A stretch of DNA of 64,000 nucleotides from NCBI RefSeq assembly GCF_014200455.1, contig NZ_JACHBW010000009.1:248001-312000 (forward strand). Reading direction: 5' to 3'. The DNA comes from Paraburkholderia bannensis (GTDB lineage: Bacteria; Pseudomonadota; Gammaproteobacteria; Burkholderiales; Burkholderiaceae). The position numbers and the translations under genes are program-made. Positions 26,164 through 34,206 of the stretch are shown piece after piece. Within the stretch, counting starts at the first letter, position 1, and every line of letters starts with the position of its first letter. Under the pieces are notes generated by a model. It was not told where the DNA came from, searched no databases, and saw only the letters and a list, made by a program, of their open reading frames with translations.

Positions 26164-27389
26164 ATACTTTCGCCAAGCCCGTCCTCGCGAACTTCTGGCC
26201 CGCCCAGGTCGCCAAGCCCGTCGCCCAGCGCATTACGCTGGAAGTGAGTTCATATGCGCTCGCCATGGGATTTTGCCGTACCCACGATATCCAGGCCCGC
26301 GACCATATCCGGCAGACCGTGCGCGATTTCAGGGAGAAGTTTTCGCGCTACGCCGTGACGCCCGACCAGATCCGCCGCCGGCAACTGGTGTTCTTTCCGC
26401 GTCTGCGCGACATCCGTTTTGTCGATGGCGAACTCGTGCTGGCGGACCCGGCACCCGAGCATCGCCATCTGCGCCTGCATTCGCCCGATCTGAAAGACCC
26501 GAAGGGCGCGAATATTCGCGAACGTCACGAAAGTTACGCGAAAGTCGTGGGCGACTGTCTCGCCGAAATGTATGACGGCATTGCCGAGGCCCCGGACGAC
26601 ATGATTCACGTGACCAGCACCGGCTATCTTTCGCCGAGCCCGGTTGAGCGCATGGTGGCGCACAAGGAATGGTTCGACACCACCGTCACGCACAGCTATC
26701 ACATGGGTTGCTACGGCGCGTTTCCGGCGATCCGCATGGCGCATGGCTTTCTTTCGTCGTCGCATTTCGGCGTCACGCCGCCCAAGCAGCGCGTCGATGT
26801 CGTGCATACGGAATTGCTCTCGGCGCATCACAACCTCGAAGACGGCAGCGCGCAGAACATCGTGGCCATGACCTTGTTCGGCGACGGCTTCATCAAATAC
26901 TCGGTCTGCTCGGACGAATACGTGCGCTCGCACGGTTTGCGCGGCTTGCGCGTGCTTGCATTCGACGAACATCTGCTGCCCGATTCGGCCGACGAAATGA
27001 CCGAGGTGCCGGCTCCGCATCAGTTCCAGATGACGCTCACGATCCGCGTGCCCATCGTGATCAAGCAGCATGTGCGGCGTTTCGTGATTTCGTTGCTGCA
27101 AAGCGCCGGCATCGATTTCGAGCGCGAAAAGCACAGCATCGTGTTTGCGATTCATCCAGGCGGGCCGCGCATCGTCGAGCACGTGCAGGACGAGCTGGGG
27201 CTGCGCGACGATTACGTCGGCATCAGCAAGGAAGTGTTCCGCGATAACGGCAACATGACCTCGGCGACGATTCCCTACATCCTCAAACGCATTGTCGAAG
27301 AGAAGGCGATTGCGCCGGGCACGCGCGTCGTGTCGCTGGGCTTCGGTCCCGGCATGACCGTGACCGGCCTAGTGATGGAGAAAGTCTGA
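26160..27389 (+). CDS. Type III polyketide synthase (chalcone/stilbene synthase family)
   Basis: A 409-residue thiolase-fold enzyme that would extend an acyl starter with malonyl-CoA and cyclise it to a resorcinol, pyrone or related ring. The Cys-His-Asn triad is intact: C184 in YHMGCYGAFPA, H332 in FAIHPGGPR and N365 in NGNMTSAT. The C-terminal GFGPGMTV motif is also typical. It is somewhat longer than plant enzymes (about 390). The ATG at 26160 overlaps the synthase stop by four bases, and the next gene overlaps it by one, so all three are translationally coupled. This supports a direct hand-over of the type I product. Starter and ring type cannot be predicted here. Confidence 0.9.
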   Translation: MNTFAKPVLANFWPAQVAKPVAQRITLEVSSYALAMGFCRTHDIQARDHIRQTVRDFREKFSRYAVTPDQIRRRQLVFFPRLRDIRFVDGELVLADPAPEHRHLRLHSPDLKDPKGANIRERHESYAKVVGDCLAEMYDGIAEAPDDMIHVTSTGYLSPSPVERMVAHKEWFDTTVTHSYHMGCYGAFPAIRMAHGFLSSSHFGVTPPKQRVDVVHTELLSAHHNLEDGSAQNIVAMTLFGDGFIKYSVCSDEYVRSHGLRGLRVLAFDEHLLPDSADEMTEVPAPHQFQMTLTIRVPIVIKQHVRRFVISLLQSAGIDFEREKHSIVFAIHPGGPRIVEHVQDELGLRDDYVGISKEVFRDNGNMTSATIPYILKRIVEEKAIAPGTRVVSLGFGPGMTVTGLVMEKV

Positions 27390-29203
27390 TGCTCAACCAC
27401 CACGACGACGGCATGCCCATCATCGCGCGCCTGCACGAGGTGCGCGCGGCAGCGGAACTCACCGGCGATGAAGCCATCGCGAGTGTGCAGGCGCCGGCGA
27501 AGCCCGCGCGCGTCCTGCCGTTTGTCGGCGAGGTGGCGCACTATGAGCCGGGCGTCGCCGTGACGGTCGAGCATCGGCTTTCGCTCGACGAGGACCTGTA
27601 TCTCGCCGACCATCATTTCGTGCACGCGAATGACGTCAAGCCGCTTTCGGCCTGCTTTCCCGTGGTGCCGATGACAGTGAGCCTGGAAATCATGGCCGAG
27701 GCCGCCGCCTGCCTGGCTCCAGGCTATGGCCTGATTGGATTCGAGCAGGTATCCGCGGCGCGCTGGATCGCGCTGGCCGATACCGACGCACTCGCGCTGC
27801 GGGTCGAAGGACGCATTCGCGGCGTCGATCCCGCGCGCGCGATCTGCCGCATCGATGTGGAAGTCTATGCGAGCGGCGAAACGAAACCGTCGATCAGCGC
27901 GACGGTGCTGTTCAGTTCGCGCTATCAGAAGGACCTTGGCATGCAGTTCGACATGCCTCGCGCCAAAACCAGGATTTCAGCGGGGCGCATTTATGAAGAG
28001 CGCGCGCTATTTCACGGCCCGCTATTCCAGCGGCTGACCGGCGAAATCAGCGTGGGAGAACATGGCGTGCATGCCGATCTGCTGGTGAATTCCCCGGCGA
28101 AACTGCTGCGCTCGACTTCGCAGCCGCAACTGCTGACCGATCCCGCGCTGCTCGACGCGGTGGGGCAGGCGATGGCCGTCTGGACTTCGCAGCAAGGCGG
28201 GGTGGTGTTTCCAATCGGGCTGGGCAAGATGGAGTTCTATCGCCCAACGCCCGCGCCGGGTACGCGTGTGCCGATGCGCGTCAAGGTGACGAGCGGCACA
28301 GGCAAGATGCTGGCCGCCGACGTGGAGATCGAGGACGGACAAGGCGGCGTCTGGCTGCGCGTGAAGGAATGGCGATCGTGGCGTTTTCAATGGGATCGCA
28401 AGCTGGTGGAGTTTCGCCGCGAACCGGCGCGTTATCTGCTCAGCGACGACCTCGAATTGCCGCCAGGGGCCGCGGATGCGGACGCCGTCGCACGACGCGT
28501 GACGAAAGCGTGCCTCACGGGATTCGATCTGGAACTGCTCGCGCGGCATTACCTGACATCGGATGAAATGGCGGTGTTCGGGCGATTGCCGCACCACGGG
28601 GGCAAGCATGGGGAACCGGGACGGCAGAAGTCATGGCTGCTCGGGCGCATCGCGGCGAAGGACGCGCTGCGCGCCTGGCGCACGCAAGGCGCCGCCAGTG
28701 CGGGCAGCGCAACCAGCGCGGGCACTGCATGCAGCAATCGCGCATTGCATCCGGCGGCGTTTGGCATTGGCAACGATGCGCATGGCAAACCTTTCGTGAC
28801 GCACTGGCCCGACCCTGTCGCGCCTTCACTTTCCATCGCGCACAGTTGCGCCGAGGCCGTGGCGGTCGTGCAGAGCCGCCCCGTTGGGGTCGATATCGAA
28901 CCGGTCGCGAGCCGCGACGACGGCTTCGTGCGCGCGATGGCCACCGCGTTCGAGCTTGCCTTGCTGGACGGCGTGGCGCAGCGTGACGTCTGTATCACGC
29001 GGCTCTGGTGCGCCAAGGAAGCGTTCGGCAAGTGCCTCGGTACTGGCGCGGCATCCGGGCCGCATCGCTTCGAGGCCGTGGCGCTCGATGCCGCTGGCGC
29101 ATTGCGGATGAGCGATCGTGACAGCGGGCGAGAGGCGCGGGTCACTACGTGGCCCGTCAACGCAATGATCGTTGCCGTCTGCAGACAGAACGCTGACGCA
29201 TAA
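27389..29203 (+). CDS. Dehydratase (double hotdog) fused to Sfp-type phosphopantetheinyl transferase
   Basis: A 604-residue two-part protein. Residues about 40-345 are a PKS dehydratase: catalytic His in LYLADHHFVH (H75) and Asp in DPALLDAVGQ (D257), supplying the DH missing from the synthase. Residues about 385-604 are an Sfp-type PPTase with LSIAHSCAEAVAVV, the metal-binding GVDIEP (501-506, D503 and E505) and WCAKEAFGK (541-549, E545). It would load the ACP with phosphopantetheine. A low-complexity Ala/Ser/Thr segment (about 433-450) sits inside the PPTase part. DH followed by a C-terminal PPTase is the tail of enediyne-type PKSs, found here as a separate protein. The first base of its ATG is the last base of the preceding stop. 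Confidence 0.9.
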   Translation: MLNHHDDGMPIIARLHEVRAAAELTGDEAIASVQAPAKPARVLPFVGEVAHYEPGVAVTVEHRLSLDEDLYLADHHFVHANDVKPLSACFPVVPMTVSLEIMAEAAACLAPGYGLIGFEQVSAARWIALADTDALALRVEGRIRGVDPARAICRIDVEVYASGETKPSISATVLFSSRYQKDLGMQFDMPRAKTRISAGRIYEERALFHGPLFQRLTGEISVGEHGVHADLLVNSPAKLLRSTSQPQLLTDPALLDAVGQAMAVWTSQQGGVVFPIGLGKMEFYRPTPAPGTRVPMRVKVTSGTGKMLAADVEIEDGQGGVWLRVKEWRSWRFQWDRKLVEFRREPARYLLSDDLELPPGAADADAVARRVTKACLTGFDLELLARHYLTSDEMAVFGRLPHHGGKHGEPGRQKSWLLGRIAAKDALRAWRTQGAASAGSATSAGTACSNRALHPAAFGIGNDAHGKPFVTHWPDPVAPSLSIAHSCAEAVAVVQSRPVGVDIEPVASRDDGFVRAMATAFELALLDGVAQRDVCITRLWCAKEAFGKCLGTGAASGPHRFEAVALDAAGALRMSDRDSGREARVTTWPVNAMIVAVCRQNADA

Positions 29204-29238
29204 CCCCTGCCAGAGCGTATTGAACAAGGAGCCTCACA

Positions 29239-30024
29239 ATGACCGTACTCGCCATGACTCAGGCCAGCGAACCGCTTGTGGAGTTGCGCCAGGTCGTCAA
29301 GCGCTATCAGCTTGGCGAGTCGCAGATCACCGCGCTCAAGGGCGTCGATGTCACGATCCAGGCTGGCGAATTCGTCGCTGCGTGGGGGCCGTCCGGCTCG
29401 GGAAAGTCCACGCTGTGCAACTTGATTGGTCTGCTCGACACGCCTAGCGCAGGGACGGTGCTGTTTGAAGGCCAGGACGCCGCCACGCTCAGCGACGACG
29501 CGCGCAGTCAGGCACGCAACCGCAAGATCGGCTTCGTATTTCAGGGCTTCAATCTGTTGCCGGTGCTTTCGGCGCTGGAGAACGTGATGTTGCCGCTTCA
29601 GGTTGGCCGCCGCGCGTCGCGCGCATGCGTGGAGGCGGCAGAACGACGGCTCGCCGATGTGGGGCTGGCCGAGTTCGCCTCGCATCGCCCGTCGAAGTTG
29701 TCGGGCGGCCAGCAGCAGCGCGTGGCGATCGCGCGGGCGCTGATCGCCAACCCGCGACTCGTGGTGGCCGATGAACCGACCGCCAACCTCGACTCGCACA
29801 ACGCGCATCGCATCATTGATCTGATGCGCAGCATCGGCGAGCGCGAAGGCACGACTTTCGTATTTTCCACCCACGACGAACGCCTTCTCGGGCGAGTCGA
29901 TCGCCGCATCATGATGCGTGATGGGGCGCTGATCGAGGACTGCAGCCACGACTGCAGCGAGGCGCCGCGCGTCGAAAGCCGCAACTACGGAACGGTCAAC
30001 TATTCGATGACGGGGAGAGTGTGA
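29239..30024 (+). CDS. ABC exporter ATPase, LolD/MacB-type
   Basis: A 261-residue ATPase with Walker A GPSGSGKST (50-58), signature LSGGQQQR (154-161) and Walker B LVVADEPTANLD (174-185), the ANLD ending being typical of LolD/MacB/FtsE. AAGGAG precedes the ATG. It overlaps the permease start by one base (TGATG). Proteins of this class work by mechanotransmission, pushing lipoproteins, lipids or peptides across the periplasm. In this cluster it most likely drives release of the polyketide-lipid product to the periplasmic carrier encoded downstream; that use is inference. Confidence 0.92.
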   Translation: MTVLAMTQASEPLVELRQVVKRYQLGESQITALKGVDVTIQAGEFVAAWGPSGSGKSTLCNLIGLLDTPSAGTVLFEGQDAATLSDDARSQARNRKIGFVFQGFNLLPVLSALENVMLPLQVGRRASRACVEAAERRLADVGLAEFASHRPSKLSGGQQQRVAIARALIANPRLVVADEPTANLDSHNAHRIIDLMRSIGEREGTTFVFSTHDERLLGRVDRRIMMRDGALIEDCSHDCSEAPRVESRNYGTVNYSMTGRV

Positions 30025-31274
30025 TGACAACCTGGCTCAAGCTCGCGCTGCGCAATCTATGGCGTAACGGCCGCCGGTCGTTCTTCACGATACTCGCGAT
30101 TGGCATGGGTTTTCTCGCTGTCAATACACTCGGCGGTTTCACGCAATATATCTTCCAGAGCCTCAAGGACAGCTATATCTACGCCGAGGCGAATGGCCAT
30201 CTCACGGTATTCAAGCAAGGGTTTCTGTTGCACGGCAAGCTGGAGCCGACCCGTTATCTGCTTTCGCAAGCCGATGTGAAGAAGATGCGCGAGATTCTCG
30301 CCCGTCATCCGGAAGTGCTGGTGGTGACGCCCCAGCTTCAGATATCCGGACTACTGAGTAATGGCAAAGTGTCGACGATATTCTTCGCGCCAGGGCGCGT
30401 ACCCGGCGATATTCAGGCCATCGCGAGCCACGCGGTGGGAATCATGGGGCGCGCGAAACTCTACGATGGCAAGCCTTTGTCCGATCAACTGGATTACGGC
30501 ATCGGCATTACGCATGGTCTCGCGCAGCAATTGAACCTGAATCTGGGGTCGGGGGCGGTGGCAATGTCGCCGACCGTCTCGGGGCAGATCAACGCGCTCG
30601 ATGCACAGATCGTGCAGTTGATCGATGCGCCCGACGAGGCGCTTGAGAACTCGTTTGCCGCGGTGCCGCTCAAGTTTGCGCAAAGCCTCTACGACACCAC
30701 CGATGTCGATCGTCTCACCATTCTTTTGCGCAACGACGCCCAGACCGTCTTCATGCAATCGGAACTCACCCGCGAGTTCGAAGCAGCCGGCCTTGCGGTC
30801 GACGTCAAGACGTGGAGCGAGCTTTCGCCGTTCTACACAAAGGTCAAGAAGATGTTTGACGTGATCTTTCTCATTACCTTCCTGATCGTCTTCACGATCG
30901 TCGTGATGAGTATCGTCAACACCGTGACGATGGCGATCATGGAGCGCACCCGGGAGATTGGCACGCTGCGCGCGTTGGGCGTGCGCCGGCGCGGCATCGT
31001 CGGGCTGTTTGCGCTGGAGAGTTTGATGCTGGGCATTTTTGGCGCGCTGCTCGGGGCCTTGCTGAACGTCGGCGTGCTGTGGGCAGTCGCTGGTCTGCAG
31101 CCCACCTGGGTGCCTCCGCAGATCAGCCGCGAAGTGCCGCTGCAGATCTATTTCGTGCCGCACTACTGGATTTACAGCGTGCTGGCGCTGCTGGCGCTGT
31201 CGCTGGTCGCGTCGCTGATGCCTGCGCGCAAGGCCGCGCGCATGGTGATCGTGAGCGCGCTTGGTTATGCGTGA
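30024..31274 (+). CDS. ABC exporter permease, FtsX/LolC-like
   Basis: A 416-residue inner-membrane protein from the ATG at 30024 (GGGGAGAG just upstream; a GTG one codon earlier is possible). One N-terminal helix (SFFTILAIGMGFLAVNTLGG), a periplasmic MacB_PCD-like domain of about 220 residues and three C-terminal helices give the 1+3 layout of LolC/LolE/MacB. The cytoplasmic coupling region ERTREIGTLRALGVRRRGI is conserved. Only one permease gene is present, so a homodimer as in MacB is expected rather than a LolCE heterodimer. It acts with the preceding ATPase and probably with the LolA-like protein encoded 41 bp downstream. Confidence 0.9.
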   Translation: MTTWLKLALRNLWRNGRRSFFTILAIGMGFLAVNTLGGFTQYIFQSLKDSYIYAEANGHLTVFKQGFLLHGKLEPTRYLLSQADVKKMREILARHPEVLVVTPQLQISGLLSNGKVSTIFFAPGRVPGDIQAIASHAVGIMGRAKLYDGKPLSDQLDYGIGITHGLAQQLNLNLGSGAVAMSPTVSGQINALDAQIVQLIDAPDEALENSFAAVPLKFAQSLYDTTDVDRLTILLRNDAQTVFMQSELTREFEAAGLAVDVKTWSELSPFYTKVKKMFDVIFLITFLIVFTIVVMSIVNTVTMAIMERTREIGTLRALGVRRRGIVGLFALESLMLGIFGALLGALLNVGVLWAVAGLQPTWVPPQISREVPLQIYFVPHYWIYSVLALLALSLVASLMPARKAARMVIVSALGYA

Positions 31275-31315
31275 ATCAGATGCCGCGCCGAAACCCTTTA
31301 ACGAGGAGAAGGACC

Positions 31316-32059
31316 ATGAAGCGCATGTTCGGTGTCGCCGGGCTATTGGCCGGTCTCGCGGTGGCCGCTGCCGCGCACGCGTCGCTTACGCCGCACGAAA
31401 TCCTCAAGGCCGCCGACGAGGCGCGCGGCAATGTAGCGGGCGTGTCCTGGCAGGTAAGCGTTCAGTCGATGGAAAACAATGAAGTGCTCGACAACATGTC
31501 GTACGAAATCAAGGCGCGCGGCTTCGATGTATCGGGATTGTCGCTCGCGCCGCCAAAGTATCGCGGCCAGAAACTGTTGATGCTGAGTTCGAGCATGTGG
31601 TTCTACAAGCCCGGTCTGTCGAAGCCCGTGCCGATTTCGCAGCGGCAGAAACTGCTGGGCGATGCGGCATACGGCGATATCGCTTCGACCAACTACGCGG
31701 AAGATTACGAGGCCACGCAACTGGCCGACGAAACCATTGACGGCGAAGACTGCTACGTGTTCGACCTCAAGGCGAAAAGCGACAAGACTACCTATGACCG
31801 CATCAAATACTGGGTGTCGAAAAAGCGCTTGCTGGGCGTCATGGCGGAGTACTACACGGTGTCGGGCAAGAAGTTCAAGTCCTCGACCATGGACTACGAG
31901 AACCAGGTGCGGGTCGATGGTCAGGTTCGTCCGTTCATTTCGCGGATTACGTTCCATAGCACGCTCATGAACGGCGACATCACCCGGCTGAATCTGAGCA
32001 ATCCGCAGGTTTCAGCGTTGCCGGACTACGTGTTCGACCTGAACCTGTTCATGCGCTGA
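31316..32059 (+). CDS. LolA-like periplasmic carrier (outer-membrane lipoprotein-sorting family)
   Basis: A 247-residue exported protein; residues 1-23 are a signal peptide ending in AHA before SLTPHEIL. The start is set by GAGGAGAAGG before the ATG at 31316. The mature part has the half-barrel pattern of COG2834 proteins: ARGFDVSGLSLAPPKYRGQK, MWFYKPGLSKPVPISQRQ, then DYEATQLADETIDGEDCYVF and a late TFHSTLMNGDITRLNLSN. Such proteins carry lipids or lipoproteins across the periplasm and are common in lipid and pigment export clusters. It follows an FtsX-type exporter, which suggests a Lol-like route for the cluster's product. It is not the housekeeping LolA. Confidence 0.85.
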   Translation: MKRMFGVAGLLAGLAVAAAAHASLTPHEILKAADEARGNVAGVSWQVSVQSMENNEVLDNMSYEIKARGFDVSGLSLAPPKYRGQKLLMLSSSMWFYKPGLSKPVPISQRQKLLGDAAYGDIASTNYAEDYEATQLADETIDGEDCYVFDLKAKSDKTTYDRIKYWVSKKRLLGVMAEYYTVSGKKFKSSTMDYENQVRVDGQVRPFISRITFHSTLMNGDITRLNLSNPQVSALPDYVFDLNLFMR

Positions 32060-32085
32060 TCGACCGCTGCGGGAGGGAGCCGTTC

Positions 32086-32355
32086 ATGGATGCGTACATG
32101 AGGCGGCACATGCGCATGGCGGCAGAGGTCGAGCAGTTGTGCGGCGCGCTGTTCGAGCGGTGGTGCGAGCGGCGCAGCGTGATTCCGCTCACGTTCCTGA
32201 TGCGCAACTGGCCGATCGTTTCGCCCTCAACGCCACATTTTCACAGTCTGTCCCTGTCGCTGGCGGAACTGGCGAATTGCGAGGACGACGCCCTCGATAT
32301 CGATGACCTGAAAATGATCCTTAAAATAGTATGGATTGCGAATCATATCATTTAG
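32086..32355 (+). CDS. Small orphan protein, paralogue of the one at 6239
   Basis: An 89-residue protein with GGGAGGG before the ATG. Its core LFERWCERRSVIPLTFLM then WPIVSPST aligns with the product of the gene at 6239, including the preceding Ala-Ala and Cys positions. The C-terminal third differs and is more hydrophobic (LKMILKIVWIANHII). It follows the LolA-like gene by 26 bp and overlaps the next reading frame by 25 bp. No known family is recognised. Confidence 0.75.
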   Translation: MDAYMRRHMRMAAEVEQLCGALFERWCERRSVIPLTFLMRNWPIVSPSTPHFHSLSLSLAELANCEDDALDIDDLKMILKIVWIANHII

Positions 32356-32939
32356 GCGGAAAGGCCGGGGATTGCGCCACGATAGCGCCGCTCGGGTCGT
32401 GGCGTGGACACTTCACGCGCGCGCAGCGCACGCGGGTACGCGAAGCGCTGGGCCTTGGGCGCCATGCCGTACTGGTCACCTCGGCGCTGGAAAGCCTCAA
32501 GGACGAAGACGATCCTTCCCGACTCGCCGATCTGGAGCGGCTTGGGCTGATTTCGTCGTTGTGTTTCGTCCTGCATGGCAGTGCCTGGGCGCTGCGAAGC
32601 GCCGCGTTCGCGAGGTTCGCGCAGCGCTATGGCAACCGCGTGATTTACGCGGGGTCGTCGCGCAAGCTATACGAGGACATTCGTCTGGTCGCCGCGGCGG
32701 ATTTGATCCTGCCCGACGCCAGCGCTGTCGCCGGGCGCGGCACAGACGCGCGTCATTTGCGTGAGATGGCGCTAGGCGGTGCTTTCGACGCGGACATGCG
32801 GCGCTTGTTGCTGGACTGCGCTGACATGCTGGGCGGAGTCCAGGCCGGCGCGATGCAGGTCATACGCGGCGAGCTTGATCGTTGCGCTGAGGGATATCTG
32901 AATGGCGCGTACGCCGCACAGCATGGCCAGGAGACGTGA
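32331..32939 (+). CDS. Hypothetical protein at the end of the PKS cluster
   Basis: A 202-residue soluble protein of unknown function. It has no signal peptide or membrane helix. Segments GLGRHAVLVTSALESLKDED, RFAQRYGNRVIYAGSSRKLY and AAADLILPDASAVAGRG alternate strand and helix like a Rossmann or GT-B half-domain, but no catalytic motif is clear. The start is uncertain: the ATG at 32331 overlaps the preceding small gene by 25 bp and has no good ribosome site. Same strand and tight spacing place it in the PKS transcript. It converges on metR, leaving a 56-bp gap. Confidence 0.65.
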   Translation: MDCESYHLGGKAGDCATIAPLGSWRGHFTRAQRTRVREALGLGRHAVLVTSALESLKDEDDPSRLADLERLGLISSLCFVLHGSAWALRSAAFARFAQRYGNRVIYAGSSRKLYEDIRLVAAADLILPDASAVAGRGTDARHLREMALGGAFDADMRRLLLDCADMLGGVQAGAMQVIRGELDRCAEGYLNGAYAAQHGQET

Positions 32940-32995
32940 TCCTGAAAGCGGTGGGCCCAATCCCTGCGGCTGTCGATTGAGTTGCAGCGCGGCGA

Positions 32996-33904
32996 TCAGC
33001 CTTTCACGCGCGGCACTTGCCAGTTCGGTTCACGCGCGAACTCGACGAATGAATTCAGATAATCCACCACGGCATCATCCTCGCGCGTGCCGAGGAAAAT
33101 CTGCTTGGCGATCCCCTGCTTGCCGAGCTTGACGATGGCGAGCGGCATGCGGTCCGCGTATTCCTCCGCGAGCCATTTGGGCAGCGCCGCCACGCCACGG
33201 AGGCTCGCGACCATCTGCAGCATGATGTCCGTCGTCTCGATCGTTTTGTGCCGCCGCGGAATGATGCCGGCGGGGCGCAGAAACTGGTTGTAGATGTCGA
33301 GCCGGTCGGTTTCCACGGGATAGGTAATGAGCGTTTCGTCGATCAGCTGTTCGGGTTTCACATAGCGCTCGCCTGCCAGCCGATGATTTTCCGCGACCAC
33401 CAGCACCTGCTCATAGTCGAACACCGGCTCGAAACGCAGCCCGGGGCGGTTGAGGGGATCGGGTGTCACCAGCACGTCGATGTCGTAACCGATCAGCGCG
33501 CCGATCCCGCCAAACTGGAAGCGCTGCTTTACGTCGACGTCCACGTCGGGAAATCGCGTCAGATACGGCGAAACAACCTTGAGCAGCCACTGATAGCACG
33601 GCGCGCATTCCATGCCGATGCGCAGCGTGCCGCGCTCGCCTGCCGCGTACTGTTTCATGCGCTCCTCGGCGAGTTCGAACTGGGGCAGAAGCCGCTCGGC
33701 GAGTGACAGCAAGTACTGGCCGGCCTGCGTCGGGCGCAGGCTGCGCCCCTCGCGGTGCCAGATCGCGGTGCCAAGCTGCTGCTCGATCTTCTTGACCGTA
33801 TGGCTCAACGCCGATTGCGTGAGGAAAAGCGACTCCGCTGCAGCGGTGAGTGAGCCCTGGCGGGCCACTTCGCGAACGATGACGAGATGAACGCGTTCGA
33901 GCAT
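32996..33904 (-). CDS. metR: MetR, LysR-family regulator of methionine synthesis
   Basis: A 302-residue LysR-type activator. The N-terminal helix-turn-helix reads GSLTAAAESLFLTQSALSHT, and the effector domain begins near 90 (GTLRIGMECAPCYQWLLKVV), a MetR-characteristic stretch with the paired cysteines of ECAPC. MetR senses homocysteine. It diverges from mesX-mesD, with a perfect MetR-type box TGAA-N5-TTCA at 34105-34117 between them, which fixes its likely target. It ends the stretch convergent with the PKS cluster. Confidence 0.9.
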   Translation of the reverse strand: MLERVHLVIVREVARQGSLTAAAESLFLTQSALSHTVKKIEQQLGTAIWHREGRSLRPTQAGQYLLSLAERLLPQFELAEERMKQYAAGERGTLRIGMECAPCYQWLLKVVSPYLTRFPDVDVDVKQRFQFGGIGALIGYDIDVLVTPDPLNRPGLRFEPVFDYEQVLVVAENHRLAGERYVKPEQLIDETLITYPVETDRLDIYNQFLRPAGIIPRRHKTIETTDIMLQMVASLRGVAALPKWLAEEYADRMPLAIVKLGKQGIAKQIFLGTREDDAVVDYLNSFVEFAREPNWQVPRVKG

Positions 33905-33928
33905 GAAAATGGATAAACCGGGGAAGAA

Positions 33929-33972
33929 TGAAGAAAACTAATGGACGGATGAAATAATGCCAGTTTTCTTCA
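33929..33972. promoter_or_regulatory. Perfect 11-bp inverted repeat next to metR
   Basis: TGAAGAAAACT (33929-33939) and AGTTTTCTTCA (33962-33972) are exact reverse complements separated by 22 bp, starting 25 bp upstream of the metR start codon. The TGAA/TTCA ends agree with MetR half-sites, so this may be the autoregulatory site. An mRNA hairpin in the metR leader is the alternative. Confidence 0.6.
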
Positions 33973-34104
33973 TCGAAGATAAGCCCTGAGATCGCTTCTC
34001 CGGCTGGTTTTGCGGTCATGACCCGTTCGCCGGGTCTCCCTCGCTGGAAGGCCATGTGGCAGATCAACGAGAGCAGCGCGCCATGAACACGGCTAATGGT
34101 TGCA

Positions 34105-34117
34105 TGAAATCAATTCA
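34105..34117. promoter_or_regulatory. MetR box (TGAA-N5-TTCA) upstream of mesX
   Basis: TGAAATCAATTCA matches the MetR consensus TGAA-N5-TTCA exactly, 89 bp before the mesX start. Its position on the mesX side of the 302-bp metR-mesX gap suits activation of mesXD by MetR with homocysteine. The rest of this gap is AT-rich and holds no gene. Confidence 0.75.
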
Positions 34118-34206
34118 TTTTTATTCATGATCGGCGTGCCCTAAACTTCTGGAAACTTAAGAAATAACCTCAAGCTTCAATTCAGAGATCAGGTTGCCAG
34201 ATCCCC

